From: Treponema socranskii subsp. buccale
Lineage (GTDB): Bacteria > Spirochaetota > Spirochaetia > Treponematales > Treponemataceae
Reading direction: 5' to 3'
DNA: 64,000 bases
Assembly (NCBI RefSeq): GCF_024181585.1
Contig: NZ_CP054258.1
Span: 558,001 to 622,000 of the forward strand
Part shown: positions 26,280 through 34,355 of the stretch, piece by piece
Numbering within the stretch: position 1 is the stretch's first letter
Layout: each line of letters opens with the position of its first letter
Translations under genes and position numbers: made by a program
Notes under the pieces: model-generated
Database searches by the model: none
Seen by the model: the letters and a program-made list of their open reading frames with translations, nothing else
What the model was told of the DNA's origin: nothing

Positions 26280-27671
26280 ATGATGAGATCACTGTATTCG
26301 GGCGTTTCGGGATTGCAAAATCACCAGACGCGCATGGACGTCATCGGCAACAACATCGCGAATGTAAATACGTTCGGTTTTAAACGTGCCCGCGTCAATT
26401 TTCAAGATATGATTTCCCAGCAGCTTTCGGGGCCGGCTCGTCCGAACGACGAACTCGGCGGCGTCAATCCGAAAGAAGTGGGACTCGGCATGACGATCGC
26501 ATCCGTCGATAATATCTTTACGCAGGGCAATTTACAGACGACAGGAGTGACGACCGACATCGCGATCGAAGGCAACGGCTTTTTTATCTTAAAAGACGGC
26601 GAGCAGTCCTACTATACGCGGAACGGAGATTTTTCACTCGACCGCGACGGTACCTTTGTCAATCCCGCAAACGGTATGCGTGTGCAGGGTTGGATGGCGC
26701 AGGAAGTAAACGGCATCGAAATCGTTTCGACGTCCGCCACTCCGACGGATATCGTTATTCCCGTCGGGTCGAAAGATCCGCCGCGCGCGACGCAAAATGT
26801 TTTATTCCGTTGTAACCTCGATAAAAATACGCCGCTCATTCCCGAACAGGCGAACGCGGAAGATATCATCCGCGGTACGTGGGGAACGGAACAAGAAATC
26901 TACGACAGTTTCGGCAATAAACATCTTTTATCCGTGTCTTTTACGAGGGTTCCCGGCTCGGTCAATCAGTGGCAGGCGACGGTAAACGTCGATGCGGACA
27001 ACGCTGACTTTACGCAGACGAGAGTCGGACTCAATACGACCGACGGCATGGGAAATACGTTTATCGTATCTTTCGACAATATGGGACGCCTGCTTTCCGT
27101 CGAAGATTCTGCCGGAGTCGCATCGAACGAAGACGGACAGATTTTGCTGCAGACCTCGTTTACCGTTCCCGAATCGAATCCCGACGCGGACGGCAATCCG
27201 TACCGGCAAACGCTCAACATCAACATCGGTACGATCGGCAGCATGACCGACACGATCACGCAGGACGCATCCCGGTCGACGACAAAGGCGTTTTCACAGG
27301 ACGGATACACGCTGGGCTACCTCGATAATTTCAAAATCGATTCGAACGGTGTCATAACGGGCGTGTATTCGAACGGCAGTGTGCGTACGCTCGGACAGAT
27401 CGCGATGGCCTCTTTTACGAACGATCGCGGATTGGAAAAGGCGGGCGACAATACGTACACCGAATCGAACAATTCGGGGCAGGCGATGATCGGCGAAAGC
27501 GGAGTGGCCGGAAAGGGCAAACTGCTTTCCGGAGCACTCGAAATGTCGAACGTCGATTTGGCCGAACAGCTCACCGATATGATCGTTACGCAGCGCGGTT
27601 TCGAATCGAACGCAAAGACGATTCAAACGACCGATTCGATGCTTGAAACGATTTTATCGCTCAAGCGCTGA
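26280..27671 (+). CDS. flgE: flagellar hook protein FlgE
   Basis: Structural subunit of the periplasmic flagellar hook, 463 residues. The N-terminal rod/hook motif [20 protein letters not shown] and [16 protein letters not shown], and the C-terminal [20 protein letters not shown] and ETILSLKR are typical. Lys165 (VGSKDPP) and Cys178 (LFRCNLD) are at exactly the positions that form the lysinoalanine cross-link between FlgE subunits in T. denticola, so the hook is expected to be covalently stabilised. An intrinsic terminator follows immediately, so flbD and motA, which follow flgE in Borrelia, are not part of this transcript. Confidence 0.96.
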   Translation: MMRSLYSGVSGLQNHQTRMDVIGNNIANVNTFGFKRARVNFQDMISQQLSGPARPNDELGGVNPKEVGLGMTIASVDNIFTQGNLQTTGVTTDIAIEGNGFFILKDGEQSYYTRNGDFSLDRDGTFVNPANGMRVQGWMAQEVNGIEIVSTSATPTDIVIPVGSKDPPRATQNVLFRCNLDKNTPLIPEQANAEDIIRGTWGTEQEIYDSFGNKHLLSVSFTRVPGSVNQWQATVNVDADNADFTQTRVGLNTTDGMGNTFIVSFDNMGRLLSVEDSAGVASNEDGQILLQTSFTVPESNPDADGNPYRQTLNINIGTIGSMTDTITQDASRSTTKAFSQDGYTLGYLDNFKIDSNGVITGVYSNGSVRTLGQIAMASFTNDRGLEKAGDNTYTESNNSGQAMIGESGVAGKGKLLSGALEMSNVDLAEQLTDMIVTQRGFESNAKTIQTTDSMLETILSLKR

Positions 27672-27700
27672 TAAGTGACGGGCGGAGTTTCCGATGCTAA

Positions 27701-27735
27701 AAAAAGGCACGGCCGAAACGGCCGTGCCTTTTTTT
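27701..27735. terminator. bidirectional terminator after flgE
   Basis: GGCACGGCCG, loop AAA, CGGCCGTGCC, flanked by A-run and T-run. It can serve both flgE and the convergent outer-membrane protein gene. Confidence 0.9.
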
Positions 27736-27814
27736 ATAAAATTATTAATTAATTTATTAATTAATAAATCGGAAATATCGAAACGGTCGAAAACGGTGCA
27801 GGCGAGAGGCGTCG

Positions 27815-28825
27815 TTATATTTTAATGCATACGTTTACGTTTGCGCTCAGCAGATTGTTTCGCATATTCCACGAGCCGCCTACGGTACAATTGACAAAGA
27901 GCAGATTTAAACCGAGTCCCGCATAGAGCTGCGGACGGATATTGTTCCAGTCGAAATTGAAAGCGTCCGTACCGTAATCTCGTGAAGAGGAGCCGTTCCC
28001 GCCGGGGACATTGCCTTGCGGTACTCCGCCGATTTCGTACGTCGACGAGTATGAATAATCGTAATGACTTTTCGACGAGGTAACGTAGGCGCGCACCCCG
28101 GCATACGGGGTCAAAATTAAAAACTTTTTCGAAATCTGCGCCTGCACGAAGATCGTATTCAAATCAAAGCTCGTATTCGTATCCGCGTTCGCGGTAACGC
28201 TTGCAGGTGTTGAGCCGACCGTTCCGCTATACGTTGATGCGCCGGTCATGGAGAACGCCAAGTGCGTACGGATATAGCCCGCGCCGACGGACAGTTTCGG
28301 AAGCGTCGTACTTCCTTTCATGATAGCATAGCGGATATCTCCTCCTATCGTATAGTAGTTTACGGTTCCGGTAAAATCTTCGAATTTCAACGTATTCAAA
28401 TCGAAGTAGGCTCCGTATACGCCTATGTCGAAGGGGAGGATGAAGCCTCCGATGCGCACATGCACCGAAGCGGAGGGCAGGGGGATTTGATCCGGAACCG
28501 TAAAGTTGAAATCTGTTGTTGCACCGGCAGCATGACTGTTGATTTCGGTGATAATCGTTCCGATCGCATTTGACAATGCTTTCGTTTCGATAAATGTTCC
28601 CCCCGCGCTGACGCCCGCTCCGAAGTGCGGCGGAAAAGACGGAAAAAGTTTTCCGATATAAGCGTCCGACCAGACGCCGAGCTGGATCGTTGTTTCGGGT
28701 ACTACTTCCGTTAATGTACCGTTAAGCGATTCGAACGCTTTGTCGATATCGGCAGTCGATGCGAAAGCGGAAGCGGCGGACAAAAGCAGTGCCGCTGTAA
28801 AAGCGGAAACGGAACGTACTCTCAT
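27815..28825 (-). CDS. predicted outer-membrane beta-barrel protein
   Basis: 336 residues with a clear signal peptide (basic start, hydrophobic 8-22, cleavage likely after AFAS). The mature part alternates polar and hydrophobic residues with many Gly, Tyr, Ser and Thr and no charged helices, for example GGDIRYAIMKGS, PKLSVGAGYIRTHLAFS and RPQLYAGLGLNLLFVN, suggesting a barrel of eight or more strands. The last residue is Ile preceded by polar/aliphatic alternation rather than the usual terminal Phe. I do not recognise a named family. It is preceded by a structured leader, a good promoter and then a MITE inserted just upstream of that promoter. Confidence 0.65.
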   Translation of the reverse strand: MRVRSVSAFTAALLLSAASAFASTADIDKAFESLNGTLTEVVPETTIQLGVWSDAYIGKLFPSFPPHFGAGVSAGGTFIETKALSNAIGTIITEINSHAAGATTDFNFTVPDQIPLPSASVHVRIGGFILPFDIGVYGAYFDLNTLKFEDFTGTVNYYTIGGDIRYAIMKGSTTLPKLSVGAGYIRTHLAFSMTGASTYSGTVGSTPASVTANADTNTSFDLNTIFVQAQISKKFLILTPYAGVRAYVTSSKSHYDYSYSSTYEIGGVPQGNVPGGNGSSSRDYGTDAFNFDWNNIRPQLYAGLGLNLLFVNCTVGGSWNMRNNLLSANVNVCIKI

Positions 28826-28840
28826 AAAAACCTTCCTATA

Positions 28841-28884
28841 AATGCGACATTGCAGGAAGTATCAACTTCCGAAAATGCCGCATT
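28841..28884 (-). promoter_or_regulatory. leader hairpin H3, copy a (just upstream of the barrel-protein gene)
   Basis: Two-part hairpin: outer stem AATGCGACATT/AATGCCGCATT (one mismatch), inner stem GGAAGT/ACTTCC, tetraloop ATCA (TGAT in the RNA) and internal loop GCA/GAA. It ends about 15 nt before the start codon, upstream of AGGAAGG. The same design recurs at 43261 and 44481 with different stem bases. Confidence 0.65.
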
Positions 28885-28947
28885 GGTGCGCGGGCTTCGC
28901 AACGAGCGCGTAAGCGCGAAGTTCCGAACGGCGCACAGGTATATCCG

Positions 28948-29008
28948 CGAGTTTTCTGAAAGAAAACTCGATATTAAACGAGCCGCGCCATTTCAGCGGC
29001 TCGTTTAA
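28948..29008 (-). promoter_or_regulatory. leader hairpins H1 and H0, copy a
   Basis: H1 is CGAGTTTTC/GAAAACTCG (28948-28970). Three nt away, H0 (28974-29008) has an 11-bp stem TTAAACGAGCC/GGCTCGTTTAA closing the 13-nt loop GCGCCATTTCAGC (plus strand). Both lie between the promoter at 29058 and the gene. Loops of the same length and ends occur at 44659 and 63284. Confidence 0.65.
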
Positions 29009-29057
29009 ATGTTCGATTTTGAAACGCATTTTTTATAAACGCGATACACGCGCTTTG

Positions 29058-29086
29058 AGTATATACGGATTCGAAAATGTTGACAA
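29058..29086 (-). promoter_or_regulatory. promoter of the barrel-protein gene
   Basis: On the minus strand TTGTCA, 17 nt, TATACT. Transcription would start near 29051, giving a leader of about 226 nt that carries the hairpins described. Confidence 0.6.
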
Positions 29087-29105
29087 GCAAAAATATGTAT
29101 ACTAC

Positions 29106-29362
29106 CAGGGCTTACGCATGAGAATCTATATTCCTCAGAAAATAACCATTACCGTAAAAAATCGGCTGCACTCCCGGCAGCAGCCCTGCCGTTCGCCGCG
29201 GCAGACCGTGATTGGAATCGGACTGCGCGAACTTTTTTACCAAAAAGTTCGCTTGCCATCGGTCTGAACGGCTCGGCGGCAGTTCCGCTGCCTCGCGTTC
29301 CGCCTTTTTTATTTTATATTATGTCTCTTTTCTGTGTATACATTTTTCATGCGTAATCCCTG
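29106..29362 (+). mobile_element. 257-bp MITE, copy 1, with 10-bp target duplication
   Basis: The ends CAGGGCTTACGCATGAGAA and (reverse strand) CAGGGATTACGCATGAAAA agree at 17 of 19 positions. TGTATACTAC is repeated directly outside both ends (29096-29105 and 29363-29372). The interior has a GCGAACTTTTT/AAAAAGTTCGC hairpin nested in CAGACCG/CGGTCTG. It differs from copy 2 (49009) at four positions. There is no transposase frame. The insertion is 9 bp upstream of the -35 box of the barrel-protein gene. Confidence 0.88.
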
Positions 29363-29484
29363 TGTATACTACTATCTTCTTAAGATCTATTTCTTTCAAG
29401 AAGAAGTGGAAAGCGTTTGAAAACAAACATTCCGTCTTATTGCCGGTGCAAATTTTGCAAACGAAGCTTATCGTTTACGGTATC

Positions 29485-30465
29485 TTATCCTTTCCGATTT
29501 TTTTTCGCGTAACAATAAGAAGCGACGGCGAAGACGATACTTGAAAGCATCATCAAAAAGCAGAGGATTTGCCCCGTTGAAAAATTGAGGAGCGAAGCGT
29601 TCATATAGACGGGAGATGCCGTATCCTTTCCGATGCGGAAACCCAAATCTGCATCCGGCTCCCGAAAATATTCGATGACGAAGCGGAATGCGCCGTAAGC
29701 GAAAACGTATGCAGCCGAAAGCATGCCGTCCCATATTTTACGTTTTCTGATAAGCTGCAGTATGCCGAACAACACGATGCCTTCAAAAAACGCTTCGTAC
29801 AATTGGCTCGGATGGCGCGGAAGGTTTACGGTGGCTCCCGTAATTTCCATGCCGATCTTTGCCGTAAAATCCTGCACCCATTTTAAGCTCGCCGAAAATT
29901 TTTCCGCTTGCGGAAAGACGATTCCCCACGGCATTGTCGTGATCCTTCCGTACAGCTCGCCGTTTAGAAAATTGCCGAGCCTGCCGAACGTGTAGCCCGC
30001 TGGAATCGCGGCTGCTATCGCGTCCATCCATTGAAGCGTGTTTTTTTTGTGCCGCCTGCACCACACGATCGTACCGATAAGGCCTCCGATAAGGCCTCCG
30101 TGATACGACATGCCCGCAAGGCCCGTGAATTTGTGCGTTACCGTGTCGAATGGCCAAAAGATGAGCCACGGCCGCTCGCGGTACATGCCGCTCGTATCGT
30201 AGACGAGGGTCGAAAAGATGCGCGCGCCGATGAGCAAAAACACGATTCCCGTAGCGATAAAACCGAATATGTCGTCTTCGGTCGCTTTGTAATTTTTGCC
30301 GTCGAGCGCGCCTTCTTTCATCTCTTTTTTCAGCACGAAAAACGCCGTGCCGAACGCGAATATGTACATGAGCCCGTACCAGCGTAAAAGACCGAGCACG
30401 GGAACGCCCGGAAAAATTTCGGGATGGATCCACGACGGATAATTGCAATACAAGGGTAAAAACAT
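29485..30465 (-). CDS. lgt: phosphatidylglycerol:prolipoprotein diacylglyceryl transferase
   Basis: Inner-membrane enzyme of lipoprotein maturation, first step. 326 residues with about seven hydrophobic segments. The Lgt signature GRLGNFLNGELYGR is present near residue 160, as are the flanking SYHGGLIGGLIG and the later PSQLYEAFFEG. The C-terminal helix VIEYFREPDADLGF is typical. ATG 30465 lies 3 nt after the stop of the MinD-like gene upstream, so the two form one transcript. Confidence 0.95.
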   Translation of the reverse strand: MFLPLYCNYPSWIHPEIFPGVPVLGLLRWYGLMYIFAFGTAFFVLKKEMKEGALDGKNYKATEDDIFGFIATGIVFLLIGARIFSTLVYDTSGMYRERPWLIFWPFDTVTHKFTGLAGMSYHGGLIGGLIGTIVWCRRHKKNTLQWMDAIAAAIPAGYTFGRLGNFLNGELYGRITTMPWGIVFPQAEKFSASLKWVQDFTAKIGMEITGATVNLPRHPSQLYEAFFEGIVLFGILQLIRKRKIWDGMLSAAYVFAYGAFRFVIEYFREPDADLGFRIGKDTASPVYMNASLLNFSTGQILCFLMMLSSIVFAVASYCYAKKNRKG

Positions 30466-30468
30466 CGC

Positions 30469-31617
30469 TTATACCTTAAAGCCTTGGGCTGCAGCCTGCA
30501 CCAATTTCGATTTTAACAATATGTTTTCTTTTTTCAGCTGCGTCAGTTCGAACTGCTGCGTTTTAATCGTTTCGGCGAGTTCTCCGACCGTGAGCGTACC
30601 GCTTCCGACCAAGTCGTCGATGACCGACAGTTTGTAGTCGTAATCTTCGTTCGCTTCTTCTTCCGCCATTTGGAATGTCGCACCTCCGTCCGTATCGGCT
30701 GCATAAGCGTCGTCGAAACTGTGCGCTTCCGATGCGAGCACTTTTTCTGCGATACGGTAGATCGCCTGCGAAAGTACCGCCTGCGGTTTATATATGATGA
30801 TCGGCAGCTGCGCTTCGAGCGCTTTTTCCTGCAGCGAATCGCGGTACATGATTCCCAAATATTCGATATCGAGTCCGAGATATTGATTGCACGAACGGCG
30901 TATGCGCTGCGCTTTGTCCGCATCTTTCGGATCGTCGATGAGATTCATGATGAGGCGCGGGCGGAACGATTTCATGCGCGACAAAAAGAGCGCGGTGTTT
31001 TCCGGGTCGGCTTTGTCGAGGGTTTCGAGCAATTTGGGGATATAGAGCCGCTGGAGCGACGTTGAATCTTTGCGCAGCGCTTCGAGCCTGTCGTATCCGG
31101 CAGTCCCTTTTTTAAACGTCGTGTACATGAGGCGGAAGACGGCGTTTTTGAGAAAGAGATAGCCGTTGAGCGTCGCGGTGACCGTCGGAGCGGTTACGAT
31201 GATACCCTGTGCGGAAAGCAAAAACATATCGAGGATGATCTGGTGCGTTCCCGCTCCCAAGTCGAGGATGAGGTAATCGGCGTCGATGCTTTGAAAACTG
31301 CGCACGAGCTTCGTCTTTTGAAAAGGCTTGAGAGAGGTAAGTCCGGGGATTTGACTGTCGCCCGCGATAAAGCTCACGTTTTCATAATCGGTCGGTACGA
31401 TGATGTCTTCGAATTCGCCTTTGTCGGTGAGCCACGCGCCGAGACTTGCCGCCGGATCCACGTGCTGACCGATAGCGAGATGCAGATTCGATGCACCTAA
31501 ATCCAAATCCGCAAGCACTGTTTTTTTGCCGGCCTGACCGAGCGCAATCGAAAGGTTCGCCGCCAAAAGGCTTTTGCCGACGCCGCCCTTTCCGCTCGCA
31601 ACGGGAATGATTTGCAT
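30469..31617 (-). CDS. MinD/ParA-like P-loop ATPase (FlhG/Mrp-like) with C-terminal coiled tail
   Basis: Deviant Walker A ATPase of 382 residues: MQIIPVASGKGGVGKS at the N-terminus with Lys10 and Lys15, switch I DLDLGASNLH, and DYLILDLGAGTHQIILDMF. An extra region of about 80 residues at the end has a helical, likely coiled, tail (ELAETIKTQQFELTQLKKEN). Relatives position flagella, chromosomes or cell-division proteins; which of these applies is unclear. The start is 31617 because it gives the family N-terminus; the frame continues upstream but a TATAAT box stands only 6 nt before the ATG and there is no Shine-Dalgarno. It is followed at once by lgt. Confidence 0.85.
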   Translation of the reverse strand: MQIIPVASGKGGVGKSLLAANLSIALGQAGKKTVLADLDLGASNLHLAIGQHVDPAASLGAWLTDKGEFEDIIVPTDYENVSFIAGDSQIPGLTSLKPFQKTKLVRSFQSIDADYLILDLGAGTHQIILDMFLLSAQGIIVTAPTVTATLNGYLFLKNAVFRLMYTTFKKGTAGYDRLEALRKDSTSLQRLYIPKLLETLDKADPENTALFLSRMKSFRPRLIMNLIDDPKDADKAQRIRRSCNQYLGLDIEYLGIMYRDSLQEKALEAQLPIIIYKPQAVLSQAIYRIAEKVLASEAHSFDDAYAADTDGGATFQMAEEEANEDYDYKLSVIDDLVGSGTLTVGELAETIKTQQFELTQLKKENILLKSKLVQAAAQGFKV

Positions 31618-31623
31618 ACGCTT

Positions 31624-31629
31624 ATTATA
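31624..31629 (-). promoter_or_regulatory. -10 box of the MinD-like/lgt operon
   Basis: A perfect TATAAT on the minus strand, 6 nt before the ATG; the -35 region (TATGCA at 17 nt) is weak. It predicts a leaderless message. Confidence 0.5.
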
Positions 31630-31772
31630 ACACACGCGCGCTTTTGTGCATACCCTGTATTGATACGGTTTCGACAACACGGTTTCGACAATATCGATCC
31701 GTTGCCGCCGCTCCCGATCGCGTGCAATACAACCGATGGTAACTCAGGCGATATTCGTGTCGATTTCACCGA

Positions 31773-31801
31773 TTGCTCTTTCCTCCGCAATGCGTTATAC
31801 T
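31773..31801 (+). promoter_or_regulatory. promoter of the HTH-receiver regulator
   Basis: TTGCTC, 17 nt, TATACT, with a leader of about 25 nt to ATG 31833. Confidence 0.5.
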
Positions 31802-31832
31802 GCAAGTTGCATCGAAATACGGATCAGAGTCT

Positions 31833-32441
31833 ATGGCGAAAAAAATTGAAAAACCGGTGATATATTCCGCTCTTGAAGTCGCGAATATCTGCGGCGTCGT
31901 AAATCAAACTGCGATCAACTGGATAAACAGCGGCTATCTCAAAGCCTTTAAAACGCCCGGCGGTCAGTATCGCGTATATCCCGACGACCTTGCGGATTTT
32001 ATGAGCGAACGCAATATGCACATTTCGATGAAACTTTTGAGTGCGTGTACGAATCGGGCGGCATACGATTCTTCGACGCTGCTCGTCATCGACGACGATA
32101 AAACCTTTAACACGCTTGTCGCACGATTTCTTCGCGAACGTTTTCCGGAGCTTGAGATAATGCAAGCGTTCGACGGTTTCGAAGCGGGTGTGCAGCTTTT
32201 TTCGAAAAAACCGCGCTGCGTCGTTTTGGATCTCGATCTTCCGGGTGTTGACGGCTTCGAACTCTGCCGCAAAATCAACGCCGACAATTCATACGGGAAG
32301 CCCGCCGTCATCGTCGTAACCGCGCTCGAAGATAAAGAAGACGAAAAGCGCATCGTCGATCTCGGCATCGAAAATTTTTTTCGCAAACCGCTCAAACTCG
32401 AATTGCTCGCCGACGCGGTCGACCGCGTATTCAAAGATTGA
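31833..32441 (+). CDS. response regulator with N-terminal excisionase/MerR-like HTH and C-terminal receiver
   Basis: 202 residues. The N-terminal 60 residues match a helix-turn-helix of the excisionase/MerR type (SALEVANICGVVNQTAINWI, then FKTPGGQYRVYPDDLADFM). Residues from about 80 form a receiver domain: LLVIDDDKTF (acidic pocket), phospho-acceptor Asp133 in VVLDLDLPGVDG, Thr in VVTALE and Lys in FFRKPL. The order HTH then receiver is the reverse of ordinary response regulators. No sensor kinase gene is adjacent. It is probably a cytoplasmic transcription regulator; its targets are unknown. Confidence 0.85.
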   Translation: MAKKIEKPVIYSALEVANICGVVNQTAINWINSGYLKAFKTPGGQYRVYPDDLADFMSERNMHISMKLLSACTNRAAYDSSTLLVIDDDKTFNTLVARFLRERFPELEIMQAFDGFEAGVQLFSKKPRCVVLDLDLPGVDGFELCRKINADNSYGKPAVIVVTALEDKEDEKRIVDLGIENFFRKPLKLELLADAVDRVFKD

Positions 32442-32460
32442 TAAATTTCATAAGGGCGGC

Positions 32461-32483
32461 TTTTTGCGATTGCATCGCAAAAA
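32461..32483. terminator. hairpin with A/T-rich stem, possible terminator
   Basis: TTTTTGCGAT, loop TGC, ATCGCAAAAA, between the convergent regulator and sppA genes. No separate long T-run, so efficiency is doubtful. Confidence 0.4.
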
Positions 32484-32598
32484 ACAGGCTTTTCGGGGTT
32501 CCGCCTTTCGGCTTCATTCCTGCGCTCGCTTTATGCTCGCTTCGGAACCGGCTTACGCCGGCCCCTCCAATCCTTGCCGCATTCAACTTTAATAATTT

Positions 32599-33564
32599 TT
32601 ACTTTCGGTAAATGTACGCCGGATATGAAATGCCGAGCATGAGTTCGCTCCGGATCGCATCGGGAATGAGCGCGTCGGTTTTTCCCGCTTTGCTCACCGC
32701 TTCCGAAAGCATTTCCAAAAGCGAATCCTTTTTTTCGTAACGATACGTCGTTACGACGCTTTCATCGTCATCGAGTTCTTTTCGAAGAGACGAGAGTGCA
32801 TCTTCCCATGTCCCGATTTCATCGACGAGTCCGTTTTTTTTCGCTTGGGACGCGGTATAGATGCGGCCGTCGGCAAGTTTTTTCACTTCGCCGATTTTCA
32901 TGCCCCGGCTTTTTGCGACGATGGCGGTAAACTGTTCGTACGCTTCGTCCGCGATCGACTGCATGATGGCCCGCTGTTCGTCGGTGAGCGGAGAATTGAT
33001 GTTGAGCATGTTTTTGTTTTTTCCCGCAGTGATCGTTTCCACTTTGACGCCGAGCTTTTTGAGCAGTTCGGTCATATCGACCGACTGGCTTGCGATGACG
33101 CCGATCGAACCGGTGAGCGTGTTACGGTTCGCATATATCGTCTCGGCCGCGCACGAAATATAATAACCGCCGGAAGCTGCGAGCGTCGTCATGTACGCAT
33201 AGACCGGCCGGCCGGTATGTTCGGTGTAATCGCGCAAAGCGAGATACACTTCGTCCGATTCGTAGACGCCGCCTCCGGGAGAATCGACGGTCAGTAAAAT
33301 CGCTTTATTTTTTTCATCGTCTTCGAGCGAACGGATCGTGTCGATGAGCCATTCGTGATTGTACGTTTTATTTTCCGTTTCGATGACGCCTTCGATGTAC
33401 AGCGACGCGATATAATTTTTCCGCACGATGAAATTGTTAAAAAATCCCGCGCTTCCGTCGTATCGCGAACTGTCCGTCGCTATCGTGTAGATGCCGATGC
33501 CCGCCGCAATGAGCAAAATGACGATGAATACGGCGGTACCGCCGCGTTTTTTATTGTTTGCCAT
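32599..33564 (-). CDS. sppA: signal peptide peptidase SppA
   Basis: Membrane-anchored serine protease that degrades leftover signal peptides. 321 residues with one membrane segment at residues 9-29. The Ser-Lys dyad is visible: Ser131 in TLAASGGYYI and Lys182 in TAGKNKNM, 51 apart as in the short Bacillus-type SppA. TVDSPGGGV and TGSIGVIAS are also typical. It is the single-domain form (E. coli SppA is duplicated). It overlaps the DUF975 gene upstream by 14 nt. Confidence 0.93.
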   Translation of the reverse strand: MANNKKRGGTAVFIVILLIAAGIGIYTIATDSSRYDGSAGFFNNFIVRKNYIASLYIEGVIETENKTYNHEWLIDTIRSLEDDEKNKAILLTVDSPGGGVYESDEVYLALRDYTEHTGRPVYAYMTTLAASGGYYISCAAETIYANRNTLTGSIGVIASQSVDMTELLKKLGVKVETITAGKNKNMLNINSPLTDEQRAIMQSIADEAYEQFTAIVAKSRGMKIGEVKKLADGRIYTASQAKKNGLVDEIGTWEDALSSLRKELDDDESVVTTYRYEKKDSLLEMLSEAVSKAGKTDALIPDAIRSELMLGISYPAYIYRK

Positions 33565-34312
33565 AGTGTTCTCCGTTAACGTCTCCGATATCTTCGGTCG
33601 TGACGACGCCCGATTCGAGCGCGCTTTTCATAAGCGCGTGATACGCGTTTACGCATGTCATCGTTTGATACGGTACAACCCACAGAGAGGCGATACCGAG
33701 TGTCAAAACGCAAAGCAGATCCCATCCCAAAAAACTCAAATACAAAACGAATAGGTCTGCTTTATGCCCTCGAGTGATTTTTTTGCTGATGTCGAGTGCC
33801 TGCACTACCGGCACGTGAGGGAATTCCGCAACGATAAAAAAGGTTTGCGAATAGGATATTGCTTTGACGATACCGGGAATGATAAAGAGGAGCATCCATA
33901 AATACGTCCAAAGCCAGCACCACAGCGCCGCTCGGATTGCGCGGAACCAGTGCGCAAAACCCGCAAAAAAATCTCCGAACGATACGGGATTTGGGGTTCT
34001 CGACATTTTCAAATACACGCAGAATTGCGCGATCGCACAGACCGCTATTGTAAAAAACACGAGCCACGGTAAAAATGCGATGCGTTCGATCTCTTTTTGA
34101 TAGTTGCTTATGATCTTTTGGAGCACATAGCGGCTTGATTTCGCGGCTGCGGCATTCAAAAGTTCGCTATACATTGCAAGCCACAGTTTAATTAAAGGAA
34201 GCGATAAAAGCAGTACGACGAGCGCCGTGATGAGCGTCATGAGCGCGGGCACCGTCCTCCGATTTTTTAATTGAATACGCGCAAACGATTTATATTTTTT
34301 TCTGTCGAACAT
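33551..34312 (-). CDS. DUF975 family integral membrane protein
   Basis: 253 residues with about five to six hydrophobic segments and the DUF975-like pattern: RTVPALMTLITALVVLLLSL near the start, IIPGIVKAISYSQTFFIVAE, then ALDISKKITRGHKADLFVLY and a Trp-rich WVVPYQTMTCVNAYHAL. The function of the family is unknown. Start 34312 is chosen because GGAGG stands 8 nt upstream; the frame extends farther without a ribosome site. The 3' end overlaps sppA, indicating co-translation; the CYTH gene lies 43 nt upstream in the same direction. Confidence 0.78.
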   Translation of the reverse strand: MFDRKKYKSFARIQLKNRRTVPALMTLITALVVLLLSLPLIKLWLAMYSELLNAAAAKSSRYVLQKIISNYQKEIERIAFLPWLVFFTIAVCAIAQFCVYLKMSRTPNPVSFGDFFAGFAHWFRAIRAALWCWLWTYLWMLLFIIPGIVKAISYSQTFFIVAEFPHVPVVQALDISKKITRGHKADLFVLYLSFLGWDLLCVLTLGIASLWVVPYQTMTCVNAYHALMKSALESGVVTTEDIGDVNGEHYGKQ

Positions 34313-34355
34313 AATTCCGGCCTCCGCTCGATAATAAACGATAATGCGCTTTTCT

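Noticed and set aside
28948-28970. H1 hairpin as a plain terminator
   Set aside because: At this locus it lacks a T-run on either side and lies in a 5' leader; only the infA copy has a T-run.
29212-29544. Open frames beginning inside both MITE copies (also 49115-49384)
   Set aside because: They share only the repeated DNA; the proteins diverge at the element boundary and the element's conservation is at DNA level.
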